From NCBI GenBank assembly GCA_013911065.1, contig JACERV010000011.1:62001-126000 (forward strand): DNA of 64,000 nt, written 5' to 3'. A program made the position numbers and the translations under genes. A model generated the notes under the pieces. That model did no database searches. It had not been told where the DNA came from and saw only the letters and a list, made by a program, of their open reading frames with translations. Positions within the stretch are counted from its first letter, which is position 1, and each line of letters begins with the position of its first letter. Positions 8,336-16,280 of the stretch are shown one piece after another. This DNA is from Ruminococcus sp. (GTDB lineage Bacteria > Bacillota > Clostridia > Lachnospirales > Lachnospiraceae).

Positions 8336-8764
8336 CTACGCCTCCTCAACAACAACGCCCATTGAGCGGCATGTTCCTGCTACCATGCTCATAGCTGCTT
8401 CTACTGATGCAGCATTCAAGTCAGGCATTTTTGTTTTTGCGATTTCTTCTAACTGAGCCTTTGTGATTGTAGCAACTTTGTTCTTATTCGGAACGCCTGA
8501 ACCGGATTTGATGTTGCAGGCCTTTTTAATGAGAACTGCTGCCGGCGGGGTCTTTGTTACGAAACTGAAGCTTCTGTCATTGTATACTGTAATAACAACA
8601 GGGATAATCAGGTCACCCTGGTCTGCTGTTCTTGCGTTGAACTGCTTTGTGAATTCAACGATATTTACACCGTGCTGTCCAAGCGCAGGACCTACCGGTG
8701 GTGCTGGTGTTGCTTTACCAGCTGGAATTTGTAATTTAATATAACCTTGTACTTTTTTTGCCAT
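8336..8764 (-). CDS. rplK: Ribosomal protein uL11
   Basis: The 142-residue protein of the GTPase-associated centre of the 50S subunit. The opening [20 protein letters not shown], the [14 protein letters not shown] block and the C-terminal RNA-binding domain with GTCRSMGV (near residue 130) match the family over the full length. The ATG at 8764 follows AGGAGG. The upstream rRNA-mimic element abuts this ribosome binding site. It follows nusG by about 50 bp on the same strand. Confidence 0.98.
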   Translation of the reverse strand: MAKKVQGYIKLQIPAGKATPAPPVGPALGQHGVNIVEFTKQFNARTADQGDLIIPVVITVYNDRSFSFVTKTPPAAVLIKKACNIKSGSGVPNKNKVATITKAQLEEIAKTKMPDLNAASVEAAMSMVAGTCRSMGVVVEEA

Positions 8765-8780
8765 TTTTAATTACCTCCTT

Positions 8781-8811
8781 GTGGTATTGGCGGGATAGGA
8801 ATCCCTCCCAC
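8781..8811 (-). promoter_or_regulatory. L1-binding rRNA-mimic site before rplK
   Basis: On the minus strand the RNA reads GUGGGAGGGAUUCCUAUCCC and then GCCAAUACCAC, followed at once by AAGGAGG of rplK. It has the same two conserved strands (GUGGGAGG and AAUACCAC) as the copy before rplA; only the hairpin tip differs. This is the position at which L1 is known to repress the L11-L1 message in E. coli. Confidence 0.8.
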
Positions 8812-8816
8812 GGTTT

Positions 8817-9335
8817 TTAATCCATCTTTCTTACTTCTGCGAAACTAAGTTCAACCGGTGTCTCACGGCCGAACAGCTCTACATTGATAGACAAGTTCTG
8901 CTTCTGCTCATTCATTGACTGGATGACACCTACAGTACCTTCCCACGCACCGCTTAGTACGGTGACGGTATCGCCGACTGCAAAATCGATTATGACATTC
9001 TGCTGCTTGATTCCCAGTCTGTCCATCTCTTCTTCCTCAAGAGGAACCGGCTTGGAACCAGGACCAACAAATCCTGTCACCCCTCTGGTATTGCGAACCA
9101 CATACCATGTATCATCATTCATAAACATATGAATCATAACATATCCCGGGAACATCTTTTTCTGACTTGCTTTCTGAACACCGTTCTTCAGTTCAATCAC
9201 TTCCTGCATCGGGACTCTGACTTCCAGAATCTGGTCTTCCAGATGACGATTTTCAATTGCCTTATCAATATTAGCTTTCACTTTGTTCTCATACCCGGAA
9301 TAGGTATGAACTACATACCATTTTGCCTCTGACAT
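8817..9335 (-). CDS. nusG: Transcription termination/antitermination factor NusG
   Basis: The 172-residue protein binds RNA polymerase through its N-terminal domain and partners through a C-terminal KOW domain. WYVVHTYSGYENKVK at the N-terminus, KMFPGYVMIHMFMND near residue 80, GFVGPGSKP near residue 107, and the KOW segment FAVGDTVTVLSGAWEGTVGV (about 118-138) are complete. It is the third gene of the rpmG-secE-nusG-rplK-rplA unit. Confidence 0.98.
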   Translation of the reverse strand: MSEAKWYVVHTYSGYENKVKANIDKAIENRHLEDQILEVRVPMQEVIELKNGVQKASQKKMFPGYVMIHMFMNDDTWYVVRNTRGVTGFVGPGSKPVPLEEEEMDRLGIKQQNVIIDFAVGDTVTVLSGAWEGTVGVIQSMNEQKQNLSINVELFGRETPVELSFAEVRKMD

Positions 9336-9365
9336 AAAATCACCTTTCTGCTATGCTCCAGTTGA

Positions 9366-9566
9366 TTATTTTACCAACAAATCAATTCCATATTTTAGTA
9401 TTGCATCAACAATCGAAATTAATGCTCCTAATAATACGGAAACTGAAACGACTGCCGTGGTCTGTTTTACCAGTGTCTTCCTGTCAGGCCAGACGACTTT
9501 CTTAAACTCTGCCTGAAGCCCTTTGAACCAGCTCTTCTTCTGAGTTTTTACTGTTTTCTCACCCAT
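9366..9566 (-). CDS. secE: Preprotein translocase subunit SecE
   Basis: A 66-residue single-span membrane protein of the SecYEG channel. The conserved cytoplasmic block (FKKVVWPDRKTLVKQT) is followed by one membrane segment (AVVSVSVLLGALISIVDAIL). A GTG at 9575 opens the same frame, but the AAGGAA ribosome binding site is properly spaced only for the ATG at 9566, which gives MGEKTVK. It lies between rpmG and nusG, the standard order. Confidence 0.95.
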   Translation of the reverse strand: MGEKTVKTQKKSWFKGLQAEFKKVVWPDRKTLVKQTTAVVSVSVLLGALISIVDAILKYGIDLLVK

Positions 9567-9588
9567 GACATCCACTTCCTTCCAACGA

Positions 9589-9738
9589 CTATTTCGTTTC
9601 CTTGTGCAGTGTGTGTGATTTACAGAACTTGCAATACTTCTTAGTCTCCATGCGGTCCGGATGAGCTTTCTTATCCTTGGTCATGTTGTAATTACGATGC
9701 TTGCATTCTGTACATTCCAATGTGATTCTTGTGCGCAC
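9589..9738 (-). CDS. rpmG: Ribosomal protein bL33
   Basis: This 49-residue gene begins with GTG at 9738 after GAGGTGGAAGTT and ends with TAG at 9589. The product begins [17 protein letters not shown] and continues through [17 protein letters not shown] to SHTLHKETK. It has four cysteines in two CxxC pairs (CTEC and CKFC), so it is the zinc-binding form of L33. It heads the rpmG-secE-nusG-rplKA transcript and lies 22 bp from secE. Confidence 0.95.
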   Translation of the reverse strand: MRTRITLECTECKHRNYNMTKDKKAHPDRMETKKYCKFCKSHTLHKETK

Positions 9739-9841
9739 AACTTCCACCTCGCTTTTTTCTTATTCACTACGTGTTACATGATGGTTGCGAAGCCATCTAA
9801 ATTTAGGCATAAAAAAAAGACCTACTTCCATTCGCTAGAAG

Positions 9842-9871
9842 ATTGTATCATAATAAATGGTGAAAAGTCAA
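9842..9871 (-). promoter_or_regulatory. Promoter of the rpmG-secE-nusG-rplK-rplA operon
   Basis: On the minus strand TTGACT (9866-9871) and TACAAT (9842-9847) are separated by 18 bp, about 100 bp before the rpmG start. It lies in a 366-bp gap between the diverging rpmG and motA-like genes, in which I see no other gene. Confidence 0.75.
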
Positions 9872-10104
9872 GTTTTTTCATTCTAAATTTGAAAGCAGCC
9901 TGGAATATGATAAACAGTGGGCTTTTTAACAAATTCTTAACGCGCCTATTGTTAATCATTTGATATAATTGCTATGATATACACCATGATTTTGATAAAA
10001 GTGAAAACAAACTTTTCATTATCAGTGTTTGTGATTTTATCCGTACAAGTAAGTGAAATCACTTCATGAATTAAATACGGAAAGATACTAAGGAGGAAAA
10101 AAAA

Positions 10105-10911
10105 TTGGAAGTTTCACTACTTATAGGAATTGTTTTGGGTCTTTCTGCCATACTTTCGGGTTTTATCCTGGAAGGAGGATCATTTCATAGTCTGACAGCG
10201 CTAAGTCCTTTTGTTATTGTAGTAGGAGGTACAATCGGCGCAACTGTCGCATCTTATCCACTAAAAGATATTGTACGCGCATTCGGAACTGTTGCCAAGA
10301 CCTTTAAGCAGCCCAGCTCCAACAGTACAAAACAACTTATTGACAGAATATTAGAAATATCCAAAACCTTTCGTACAAACGGGATGGTTGCCCTGGATAC
10401 CATTGTAAAAGAAACCGATTTGCAGAAAGATGACATGCTGCCTTTAAAGGAAGGCCTGGTTTTACTGCAGGACGGAAAAGATGTTGAAAATATACAGTAT
10501 GTCATGGAAGCCGAACTTAGCTCTTTCCTCCACCAAAAGCATGTGGAAGCAGGCGTGTTCGAAGCGGCGGGCGGATATTCTCCAACTATGGGTGTTATCG
10601 GTACGGTTATGAGTCTTGTTGTAGTTCTTGCTGCAGGGTTTGGCGATTCTGCCGAATTAGCGCACAAGATCAGCACAGCCTTTATTGCGACGTTATACGG
10701 AGTTTCATTTGCAAACGTCATCTATCTCCCACTTGCAAATAAAATAAAGCTTTATACAAAAAGGTGTCAGATACAGCGGGAAATTATTATCGATGGTGTA
10801 TGCAGCATGTCTAAAGGTTTGAATGCCAGAAGCATGGAAAACGAGCTGGCTATGTATTATCAGGCATTTCCAGATGGCACGAAGCACTACAGGGCTGGCA
10901 TTGAAAACTAG
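10105..10911 (+). CDS. motA: MotA-like stator / proton-channel protein
   Basis: The 268-residue inner-membrane protein of the MotA/TolQ/ExbB family forms an ion channel with its MotB partner. Four membrane segments can be seen: residues 3-22, 33-50, about 155-178 (ending SLVVVLAAG) and about 190-212. The family motif GYSPTMGVIGTVMSL precedes the third. It starts at TTG 10105 after AAGGAGG; no better start exists. It is followed 13 bp later by the MotB-like gene. No flagellar or chemotaxis gene is in the window, so a flagellar role is not shown here. Confidence 0.88.
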   Translation: MEVSLLIGIVLGLSAILSGFILEGGSFHSLTALSPFVIVVGGTIGATVASYPLKDIVRAFGTVAKTFKQPSSNSTKQLIDRILEISKTFRTNGMVALDTIVKETDLQKDDMLPLKEGLVLLQDGKDVENIQYVMEAELSSFLHQKHVEAGVFEAAGGYSPTMGVIGTVMSLVVVLAAGFGDSAELAHKISTAFIATLYGVSFANVIYLPLANKIKLYTKRCQIQREIIIDGVCSMSKGLNARSMENELAMYYQAFPDGTKHYRAGIEN

Positions 10912-10924
10912 GGGGGGATAACAT

Positions 10925-11638
10925 TTGAGAAAAAGAGGGCAAGAGGAAGAGAAAAGCGAAAACAGCGAGCGGTGGCTTCTTACATATGCAGATTTAATTA
11001 CCCTTCTACTAGCTCTATTCATTATTATGTATGGTATGAGTTCGGAGAATGAAGCTAAACTGAAAGCGATGTCTAGTGCACTATCAGAAGCATTTAATGG
11101 TCCGGCAGCTACAGAGGATATGGGTACCGGCAGCGGCAGCGGTTCCGATGCCGGAACAGTTATGGAAAATGTAAGTCCATTGGAGACTATTTATTCGCAG
11201 CTCGATGGATATATCCATCAGCAGAATTTGGAAGATAATGTGGATTTGATAAAATCAGACCATTCTATTTCTATCCGTTTAAAAGACAAGCTTTTGTTTT
11301 TGGGGGATTCTGCCATATTAAAATCGGACAGCGGGACAACTTTAAAGAAAGTAGGACAGGTTGTATCCCAGGTATATGATGATGTGAATCACCTCACTAT
11401 TACAGGTAATACGGCGGATCTGGGAGACCGTGACCCTCAAAATGAAGCTGATTCCTGGCAGCTTTCAGTGAACAGAGCTGTAACAATTCTTAATTTCCTG
11501 ACAGACAATGGGCTTAGTCCTGAAAAAATGTCCGTAGAAGGGAACTCCCATTATAACCCCGTAGCCAACAATGATACGGAAGAAGGGCGGTCTTCCAACC
11601 GAAGAGTAGAAATCACTATAACGGATGCACCAAATTAG
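10925..11638 (+). CDS. motB: MotB-like stator protein with unusual OmpA domain
   Basis: The 237-residue partner of the preceding MotA-like protein. A short cytoplasmic N-terminus is followed by one membrane helix (WLLTYADLITLLLALFIIM); the Asp of YADLITLL is the expected ion-carrying residue. A Gly/Ser linker (about 60-78) leads to an OmpA-like domain (about 110-232). The domain keeps SWQLSVNRAVTILNFL and GRSSNRRVEI, but the usual GHTD motif that grips peptidoglycan reads GNTA, so both the His and the Asp are replaced. It starts at TTG 10925 after a G-rich ribosome binding site. Confidence 0.85.
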   Translation: MRKRGQEEEKSENSERWLLTYADLITLLLALFIIMYGMSSENEAKLKAMSSALSEAFNGPAATEDMGTGSGSGSDAGTVMENVSPLETIYSQLDGYIHQQNLEDNVDLIKSDHSISIRLKDKLLFLGDSAILKSDSGTTLKKVGQVVSQVYDDVNHLTITGNTADLGDRDPQNEADSWQLSVNRAVTILNFLTDNGLSPEKMSVEGNSHYNPVANNDTEEGRSSNRRVEITITDAPN

Positions 11639-11683
11639 AATAACTAAGATATTTCTAAATAAATTATCACAAAAAAGAACCTC

Positions 11684-12017
11684 GCTTAAGCAGTCCTTAG
11701 TAAACAGTATTTGAACGAAGCCGAAACCTCAATGTTGATGATCTTGGTGCTGTTGATTCTGTATTCTATCGTTATGGACTTGTCCATTATTTTTTTCCTA
11801 TTCATTATGTTTTGGGTTACGATGATGAAGGGAGAAAGAAGGGGAACGGCAACCGGGGCCGCTATGCTTTGGCGTTCCTGCCCGGACTTCGGGGCAACTT
11901 GGCCCGAAGTTAATAGTTATCGCTCCAAACTAATTGTTTCATAAACTGTTGATTACTGATTTTGCAAACTGTTCGCTTTTTTTATATCATCAGAATTGGG
12001 GCGGCCTGTACGCAAAA
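11684..12017. other. Noncoding stretch without a recognisable gene
   Basis: I see no supported gene here. A plus-strand 77-codon frame (11711-11944) has no ribosome binding site and no recognised product, and the minus-strand continuation of the flavodoxin fragment is broken by stops. It is probably debris of the island. Confidence 0.5.
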
Positions 12018-12197
12018 TCATATAATGTCCGGGTCAATGTCAAAAGCATATATGCCTGTTCCTAGAAATAATATATCGACTTTGCCTTGTATTGGCTCAT
12101 GGATTGACTTTGCGGATACTCCTACTTGTTTAGCAATAGCATTTGCAATTTTCTTTGTATTACCTGATTTTGAATAATAACGCACTTCAATATTCAT
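12018..12197 (-). pseudogene. Flavodoxin, truncated to 59 residues
   Basis: Reading from the ATG at 12197 gives a clear flavodoxin N-terminus: EVRYYSKSGNTKKIANAIAK carries the FMN-phosphate loop (SGNTKK), and VDILFLGTGIYAFDID matches the following strand. It then meets TGA at 12018, where complete flavodoxins continue to about 140 residues. The downstream bases in other frames do not continue the fold. A ribosome binding site (GAGGG) is present. It is the third gene of the TetR-membrane protein-flavodoxin unit. Confidence 0.7.
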
Positions 12198-12219
12198 AAA
12201 ACGCCCTCTTTTCAGCTAT

Positions 12220-12588
12220 TTATTCAACTATCAATGATGCAAACCTACCAATAATCGACTTTATGACAATGCAGCCAGCAACTACAAAAAGCGCAATTTT
12301 GGGGTCATAAAGGATGGGAATTTTCCATTTGAATATTTGTGCTGCTGTTGTAAGTAATGCGATTGTCCCAAAGATATACCCCAAGATGGTGAGCGGGTGA
12401 GCAGGTGCATTTCTGATAAATCTGCCGATTGTTGGCATAATCATGCATATTGCAAATCCGATTGCGCCCAAAGTAATAACAGCCGTTCTCGGCCCATTGA
12501 TGAATAATATTTGCTTTCCAGATAGTCCTGCATAAACAATCAGGCTGGTTATAAACCACTCTGCCATCAATATTCCAATTCCTTTCAT
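12220..12588 (-). CDS. Small four-helix membrane protein
   Basis: I do not recognise a named family in this 122-residue protein. It is strongly hydrophobic, with membrane segments at about 7-22, 35-55, 65-83 and 97-115, and a short polar loop around RFIRNAPAHPLT. Its start ATG overlaps the TetR stop (ATGA), so the two are translationally coupled and the repressor probably controls this gene. A truncated flavodoxin follows. A role in small-molecule tolerance or redox is possible but only inferred from the TetR partner. Confidence 0.7.
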   Translation of the reverse strand: MKGIGILMAEWFITSLIVYAGLSGKQILFINGPRTAVITLGAIGFAICMIMPTIGRFIRNAPAHPLTILGYIFGTIALLTTAAQIFKWKIPILYDPKIALFVVAGCIVIKSIIGRFASLIVE

Positions 12589-13220
12589 TGTTTATCGCTC
12601 CTTAAATAGATTTTATTGAATATCGTAATATGTCTTTCTAAAAGGGATAAAGCTTCTTCATGTTTTTCGGGCTGATTGTCGTATTTTGATAACAGCAAAT
12701 ACAAAGGTGAATAAAACTGCAAAGCCATTACCATTGGGTCAGCATCAACATAAACCCCATCATTTATTAAACTAGTGAACACGCCTGATATATAATCTAA
12801 GCCCTTGTCTATTATCAATTCCCTAAAAAACTTGCTTGCCTCCGAAGTTCTATACTGTTCCATTGTCAACATTCTACGCAATTGCGAACCATACTCTGTT
12901 TCGAGATAGAACTGAAACATTGTAACGCTAATACGGAATAGTTCTTCTCTTACACCACTTTCTCCTGAGAGAATATTGGCCATGCTTTCAGGGGGAATAA
13001 AACTAGAAACTTCCTCTTGATAACGACGCTCAATGTCTTTGAGAATTGAGTCGAAAATGTCTTTCTTTCCGCTATAATGCTTATAAAGGGCGCTCTCCCG
13101 TATTCCGATTTCTTTTGATATGTCACGGATACCAACCCCATCATAACCTCTTTCAGAAAACAATTTTAGTGCAACTGTCAAAATAACTTCCTTTGTATCC
13201 CGTGTTTCGTTTTTTGGCAT
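12585..13220 (-). CDS. TetR-family transcriptional repressor
   Basis: A 211-residue regulator. The N-terminal helix-turn-helix (about 8-55) shows ILTVALKLFSERGYDGVGIR, then DISKEIGIRESALYKHYSGK, the canonical TetR pattern ending in the YKHY recognition helix. The rest is a helical ligand and dimer domain. The frame opens with TTG at 13235, but GGAGGTTATT precedes the ATG at 13220, so I use that. A perfect 15-bp inverted repeat lies 24 bp upstream across the likely promoter, indicating autorepression together with the downstream membrane protein. Confidence 0.9.
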   Translation of the reverse strand: MPKNETRDTKEVILTVALKLFSERGYDGVGIRDISKEIGIRESALYKHYSGKKDIFDSILKDIERRYQEEVSSFIPPESMANILSGESGVREELFRISVTMFQFYLETEYGSQLRRMLTMEQYRTSEASKFFRELIIDKGLDYISGVFTSLINDGVYVDADPMVMALQFYSPLYLLLSKYDNQPEKHEEALSLLERHITIFNKIYLRSDKQ

Positions 13221-13243
13221 AATAACCTCCATCAATAAATGTG

Positions 13244-13285
13244 GTGATCAGTTGTTCACCATTATTATAGTGAACAACTGATCAC
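13244..13285. promoter_or_regulatory. TetR operator: perfect 15-bp inverted repeat
   Basis: GTGATCAGTTGTTCA (13244-13258) is repeated exactly in inverse as TGAACAACTGATCAC (13271-13285), with a 12-bp spacer that contains TATAAT on the minus strand. A repressor dimer bound here would cover the -10 box of the TetR gene. Confidence 0.85.
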
Positions 13286-13349
13286 TTGCCAAGAGGGGAA
13301 CTAAATTATATTCTCACGCTGTTATTTATGAGCATTTCGAGCCTGTCCG

Positions 13350-13535
13350 CTAAACGGCAAGCAGGGCAGGTGTGCACACACTTGCACGTTTTGCAATTTG
13401 AGTAAGATTATTCACACATCTGCGTTGCAGGTGCAGAAGTTCTTTTACAGGTGAAAGGTCAACACTCTCGGCATAGCCAGCAGCAGCCAGCTTGCGAATA
13501 AATGTGCTCTGATTCTGGCTGTTCACTTCTTCCAT
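13350..13535 (-). pseudogene. mobC: MobC-like relaxosome protein fragment
   Basis: The 61-codon frame, extended upstream through IRER, resembles the middle of MobC-type mobilisation proteins of Clostridia: the block NSQNQSTFIRKLAAAGY and then VKELLHLQRRCVNNLTQIAK. The N-terminal domain is missing (a stop lies shortly upstream) and the C-terminus ends abruptly in unrelated residues (VCTPALLAV). It marks the region as derived from a mobilisable element. The family call is from sequence pattern only. Confidence 0.6.
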
Positions 13536-13659
13536 GCGCTCTCGTATGGCGGACTACCTTTGAGAGGTTCTTTTTGTGTGACTAAATCACTGACTCTTTA
13601 TCATTTCTTTTATATAATTAGCTGCAAAAGTGAGTCCAGTGAAAGAGAGGGAAATGGCA

Positions 13660-16185
13660 ATGTCAAAAACAATAATTATCGGCGGCGTGGCAGGAGGTGC
13701 AACTGCCGCAGCAAGATTGAGAAGAAGAAATGAAGTTATGGAAATCGTTATGTTTGAAAGAGGGGACTATATTTCTTACGCGAACTGCGGCCTGCCTTAT
13801 TATATTGGAGATGTAATCCAAAGCCGGGATGCTTTACTCCTGCAGACGCCCGAGGCTATGAGGGCAAAATTTAACATAGATGTACGGATTTCCAGTGAAG
13901 TGCAAAAGATTAACAGCGATGCACAGACCGTACAGGTCCGAAACCTAAAGACAGGGGAAGAATATGAAGAAAGTTATGATACCCTGCTCATAGCCACAGG
14001 TTCTTCGCCTCTGAAACCGCCTATACCCGGAATTGACGGCAGCCACATCTATACACTGTGGACAATTCCTGACACAGATATTATCAAAGAAGTTGTCACA
14101 AAAGAAATGCCAAAAAGGGCGGCTGTCATAGGGGGCGGCTTTATTGGATTGGAAATGGCAGAAAACCTCCATAAGGCAGGGATTGAGGTTACCATTATTG
14201 AAATGCAGGACCAGGTTATGGCTCCGGTAGACTATGAAATGGCACAGCTTTTACATGAAAACATTTCTGCGAATCAGGTGGAGCTGATTCTAAAAGATGG
14301 AGTAAGCTCTTTTGAGACAGTTGAAGACCATACAATCATTCATTTGAAAAGCGGCAGGGAAATCATCGCAGACATGGTACTCCTCTCCATAGGAGTCCGC
14401 CCCAACAGTGAACTCGCAAAAGGAGCGGGTCTGAAATTAAATGCCAGAGGCGGGATTATTGTGGATGAGTTTTTGAGAACCTCCGATGAGCATATTTACG
14501 CTGTGGGCGATGTGATTGAAGTAGACCATTATGTGTCAGGAGATAAAACAATGATTCCTCTGGCCGGTCCTGCTAACAAGCAGGGACGGATCTGCGCCGA
14601 CAATATCGACGGGGAGCAGGTTTCTTATAAAGGCACAATGGGAACTTCCGTGGCACACGTATTTGATTTAACCGCAGCCGCTGTGGGAATGAATGAAAAG
14701 GCTTTAAAAGCAGCCGGAAAACAAAAAGGCATAGATTATGAGACCGTCCTGATTAACCAGAAATCCCATGCAGGGTATTATCCAGGGGCTACTCCCATCA
14801 CCCTGAAGCTGATTTTTGACCGGAGCGGCGGTATATTTGGTGCACAGATTGTGGGACAGGATGGAGTAGATAAACGGATCGATACCATAGCCGTAACAAT
14901 GCGGCTAAAAGGTACTATTTACGATTTAGCAGAGCTTGAGCTTGCTTATGCACCGCCTTACTCCTCCGCCAAGGATCCGGTTAATATGCTGGGCTTCGTA
15001 GCCCAGAATGTCCTGGAGGGTCTGACATCATTTATAGAATATGACGAGATGGATGAACTGCTGACAGACGAAGATAAGAAGGATACTTACACGATTCTGG
15101 ACGTTACAGAGGATGTAGAGCGGATGGTATTCTCTATTCCAGGTTCCGTCCATATTCCTCTGGGTAAGCTGCGCAGCCGGCTTGGGGAGCTTGATAAAAA
15201 CAAACTCATTATTCCTTACTGCGCCATAGGTGTCCGCTCCTACAATGCAGCCCGAATCCTGACACAGAACGGATTCAGTCAGGTGAAGGTACTTTCAGCA
15301 GGAACTGCATTTTATAAATCTATGCAGGATCAAGGGTTTTCCCGGAACAGAAAACCTGGAAACCGGGATTCCGAAGGCAACGCAGGGAGCAGACCTGCAG
15401 ATAGTGACGATAACGGAGAGGCACCCCTATGCGACTGTAAAGAAATTACAATTATAAACTGCTGCGGCCTGCAGTGTCCGGGGCCAATCATGAAGGTATA
15501 TGAAGCACTTTCCGAATTAAAAGAAGGCCAGATATTACAGGTATCCGCCACAGACATGGGATTTGCAAAGGATATAGACGCATGGTGCAGACGGACCGGG
15601 AACCTGCTTATCAAGACAGAAAGAAAGGACCGGGAGAATATTGTTTATATTAAAAAAGGTGCTGACCGCTGTGAGTGTGATACAATTCAGGCGGCCCCTC
15701 CATCATCTTCCATACCTCAGGGAAAAACTTTAATTGTGTTCAGCGGAGATCTGGATAAAGTTCTGGCATCCTTCATCATTGCTAACGGCGCGGCTGCCAT
15801 GGGGCGCCCGGTCACTATGTTCTTTACATTTTGGGGGCTGAACGCACTGCGGAGAGAGGAAAAGCAGCATGTCCCAAAATCAGTTATTGAGAAAATGTTC
15901 GGCGCCATGATGCCGAGAGGGACAAAAAAACTGAAATTATCCAAGATGAACATGGGTGGTATGGGTACAAAAATGATGAAAAAGGTCATGAAAGACAAGA
16001 ATGTAAATTCTCTGGAAGAACTGATGAACCACGCCCTGGCAGGCGGAATAAAACTGGTTGCCTGTACCATGTCCATGGATGTCATGGGAATTAAGAAAGA
16101 GGAGCTCATTGACGGTGTGGAATTTGCAGGTGTCACTTCTTACCTTGGAAGTGCGGAGGAAGCCAATGTGAACCTTTTTGTATAA
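13660..16185 (+). CDS. CoA-disulfide/persulfide reductase fused to rhodanese, TusA and DsrE domains
   Basis: An 841-residue fusion. Residues 1 to about 440 form a FAD/NAD(P)H disulfide reductase: GGVAGGATAAARLRR binds FAD, SYANCGLPYYIG carries the single active cysteine of the CoA-disulfide reductase class, and IGGGFIGLEMAENL binds NAD(P)H. A rhodanese domain follows (about 455-550) with active-site CAIGVRSYNA. A TusA domain (about 590-660) has CGLQCPGPIMK. A DsrE-like domain (about 680-841) begins TLIVFSGDLDKVLASF. Together these could reduce or relay persulfide sulfur. The ATG at 13660 is preferred because AGAGAGG is nine bases upstream; GTG 13630 and ATG 13654 are alternatives. It is monocistronic with its own terminator. 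Confidence 0.92.
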   Translation: MSKTIIIGGVAGGATAAARLRRRNEVMEIVMFERGDYISYANCGLPYYIGDVIQSRDALLLQTPEAMRAKFNIDVRISSEVQKINSDAQTVQVRNLKTGEEYEESYDTLLIATGSSPLKPPIPGIDGSHIYTLWTIPDTDIIKEVVTKEMPKRAAVIGGGFIGLEMAENLHKAGIEVTIIEMQDQVMAPVDYEMAQLLHENISANQVELILKDGVSSFETVEDHTIIHLKSGREIIADMVLLSIGVRPNSELAKGAGLKLNARGGIIVDEFLRTSDEHIYAVGDVIEVDHYVSGDKTMIPLAGPANKQGRICADNIDGEQVSYKGTMGTSVAHVFDLTAAAVGMNEKALKAAGKQKGIDYETVLINQKSHAGYYPGATPITLKLIFDRSGGIFGAQIVGQDGVDKRIDTIAVTMRLKGTIYDLAELELAYAPPYSSAKDPVNMLGFVAQNVLEGLTSFIEYDEMDELLTDEDKKDTYTILDVTEDVERMVFSIPGSVHIPLGKLRSRLGELDKNKLIIPYCAIGVRSYNAARILTQNGFSQVKVLSAGTAFYKSMQDQGFSRNRKPGNRDSEGNAGSRPADSDDNGEAPLCDCKEITIINCCGLQCPGPIMKVYEALSELKEGQILQVSATDMGFAKDIDAWCRRTGNLLIKTERKDRENIVYIKKGADRCECDTIQAAPPSSSIPQGKTLIVFSGDLDKVLASFIIANGAAAMGRPVTMFFTFWGLNALRREEKQHVPKSVIEKMFGAMMPRGTKKLKLSKMNMGGMGTKMMKKVMKDKNVNSLEELMNHALAGGIKLVACTMSMDVMGIKKEELIDGVEFAGVTSYLGSAEEANVNLFV

Positions 16186-16217
16186 ATGTAAAACAATTCA
16201 GACATAAGATATGATAA

Positions 16218-16260
16218 CAGCCGGAAGAGCACATAAAAAGTGGCTCTCCCGGCTGCTTTT
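16218..16260 (+). terminator. Intrinsic terminator of the sulfur flavoprotein gene
   Basis: CAGCCGGAAGAGC (16218-16230) pairs with GGCTCTCCCGGCTG (16242-16255), followed by TTTT, 33 bp after the stop codon. Confidence 0.75.
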
Positions 16261-16280
16261 CCATTCATATTTAAAACCTT

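Larger units (their letters stand above)
11667..13581. mobile_element. Decayed mobile island bracketed by inverted repeats
   Basis: TCACAAAAAAGAACCTC at 11667-11683 reappears in inverted form as GAGGTTCTTTTTGTGTGA at 13564-13581, with one substitution and one indel. Between them lie a TetR-regulated three-gene unit whose last gene is truncated and a MobC relaxosome fragment. The flanking genes (motB-like and the sulfur flavoprotein) are intact and point the other way. CTAAAT occurs just outside both ends. No integrase, relaxase or transposase is left, so the ends and the mobility are inferred. Confidence 0.5.

Noticed and set aside
9739-10104. tRNA or other RNA gene upstream of rpmG
   Set aside because: A tRNA-Trp is often near secE, but no cloverleaf or CCA end was seen in this gap.
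10105-11638. MotAB pair as the ZorAB part of a Zorya defence system
   Set aside because: No ZorC, ZorD or ZorE gene follows; the next genes are a TetR island and a sulfur flavoprotein.
11711-11944. 77-codon plus-strand frame with a hydrophobic start, after motB
   Set aside because: No ribosome binding site, the second half is low-quality coding sequence, and it lies in island debris. I cannot support a gene.
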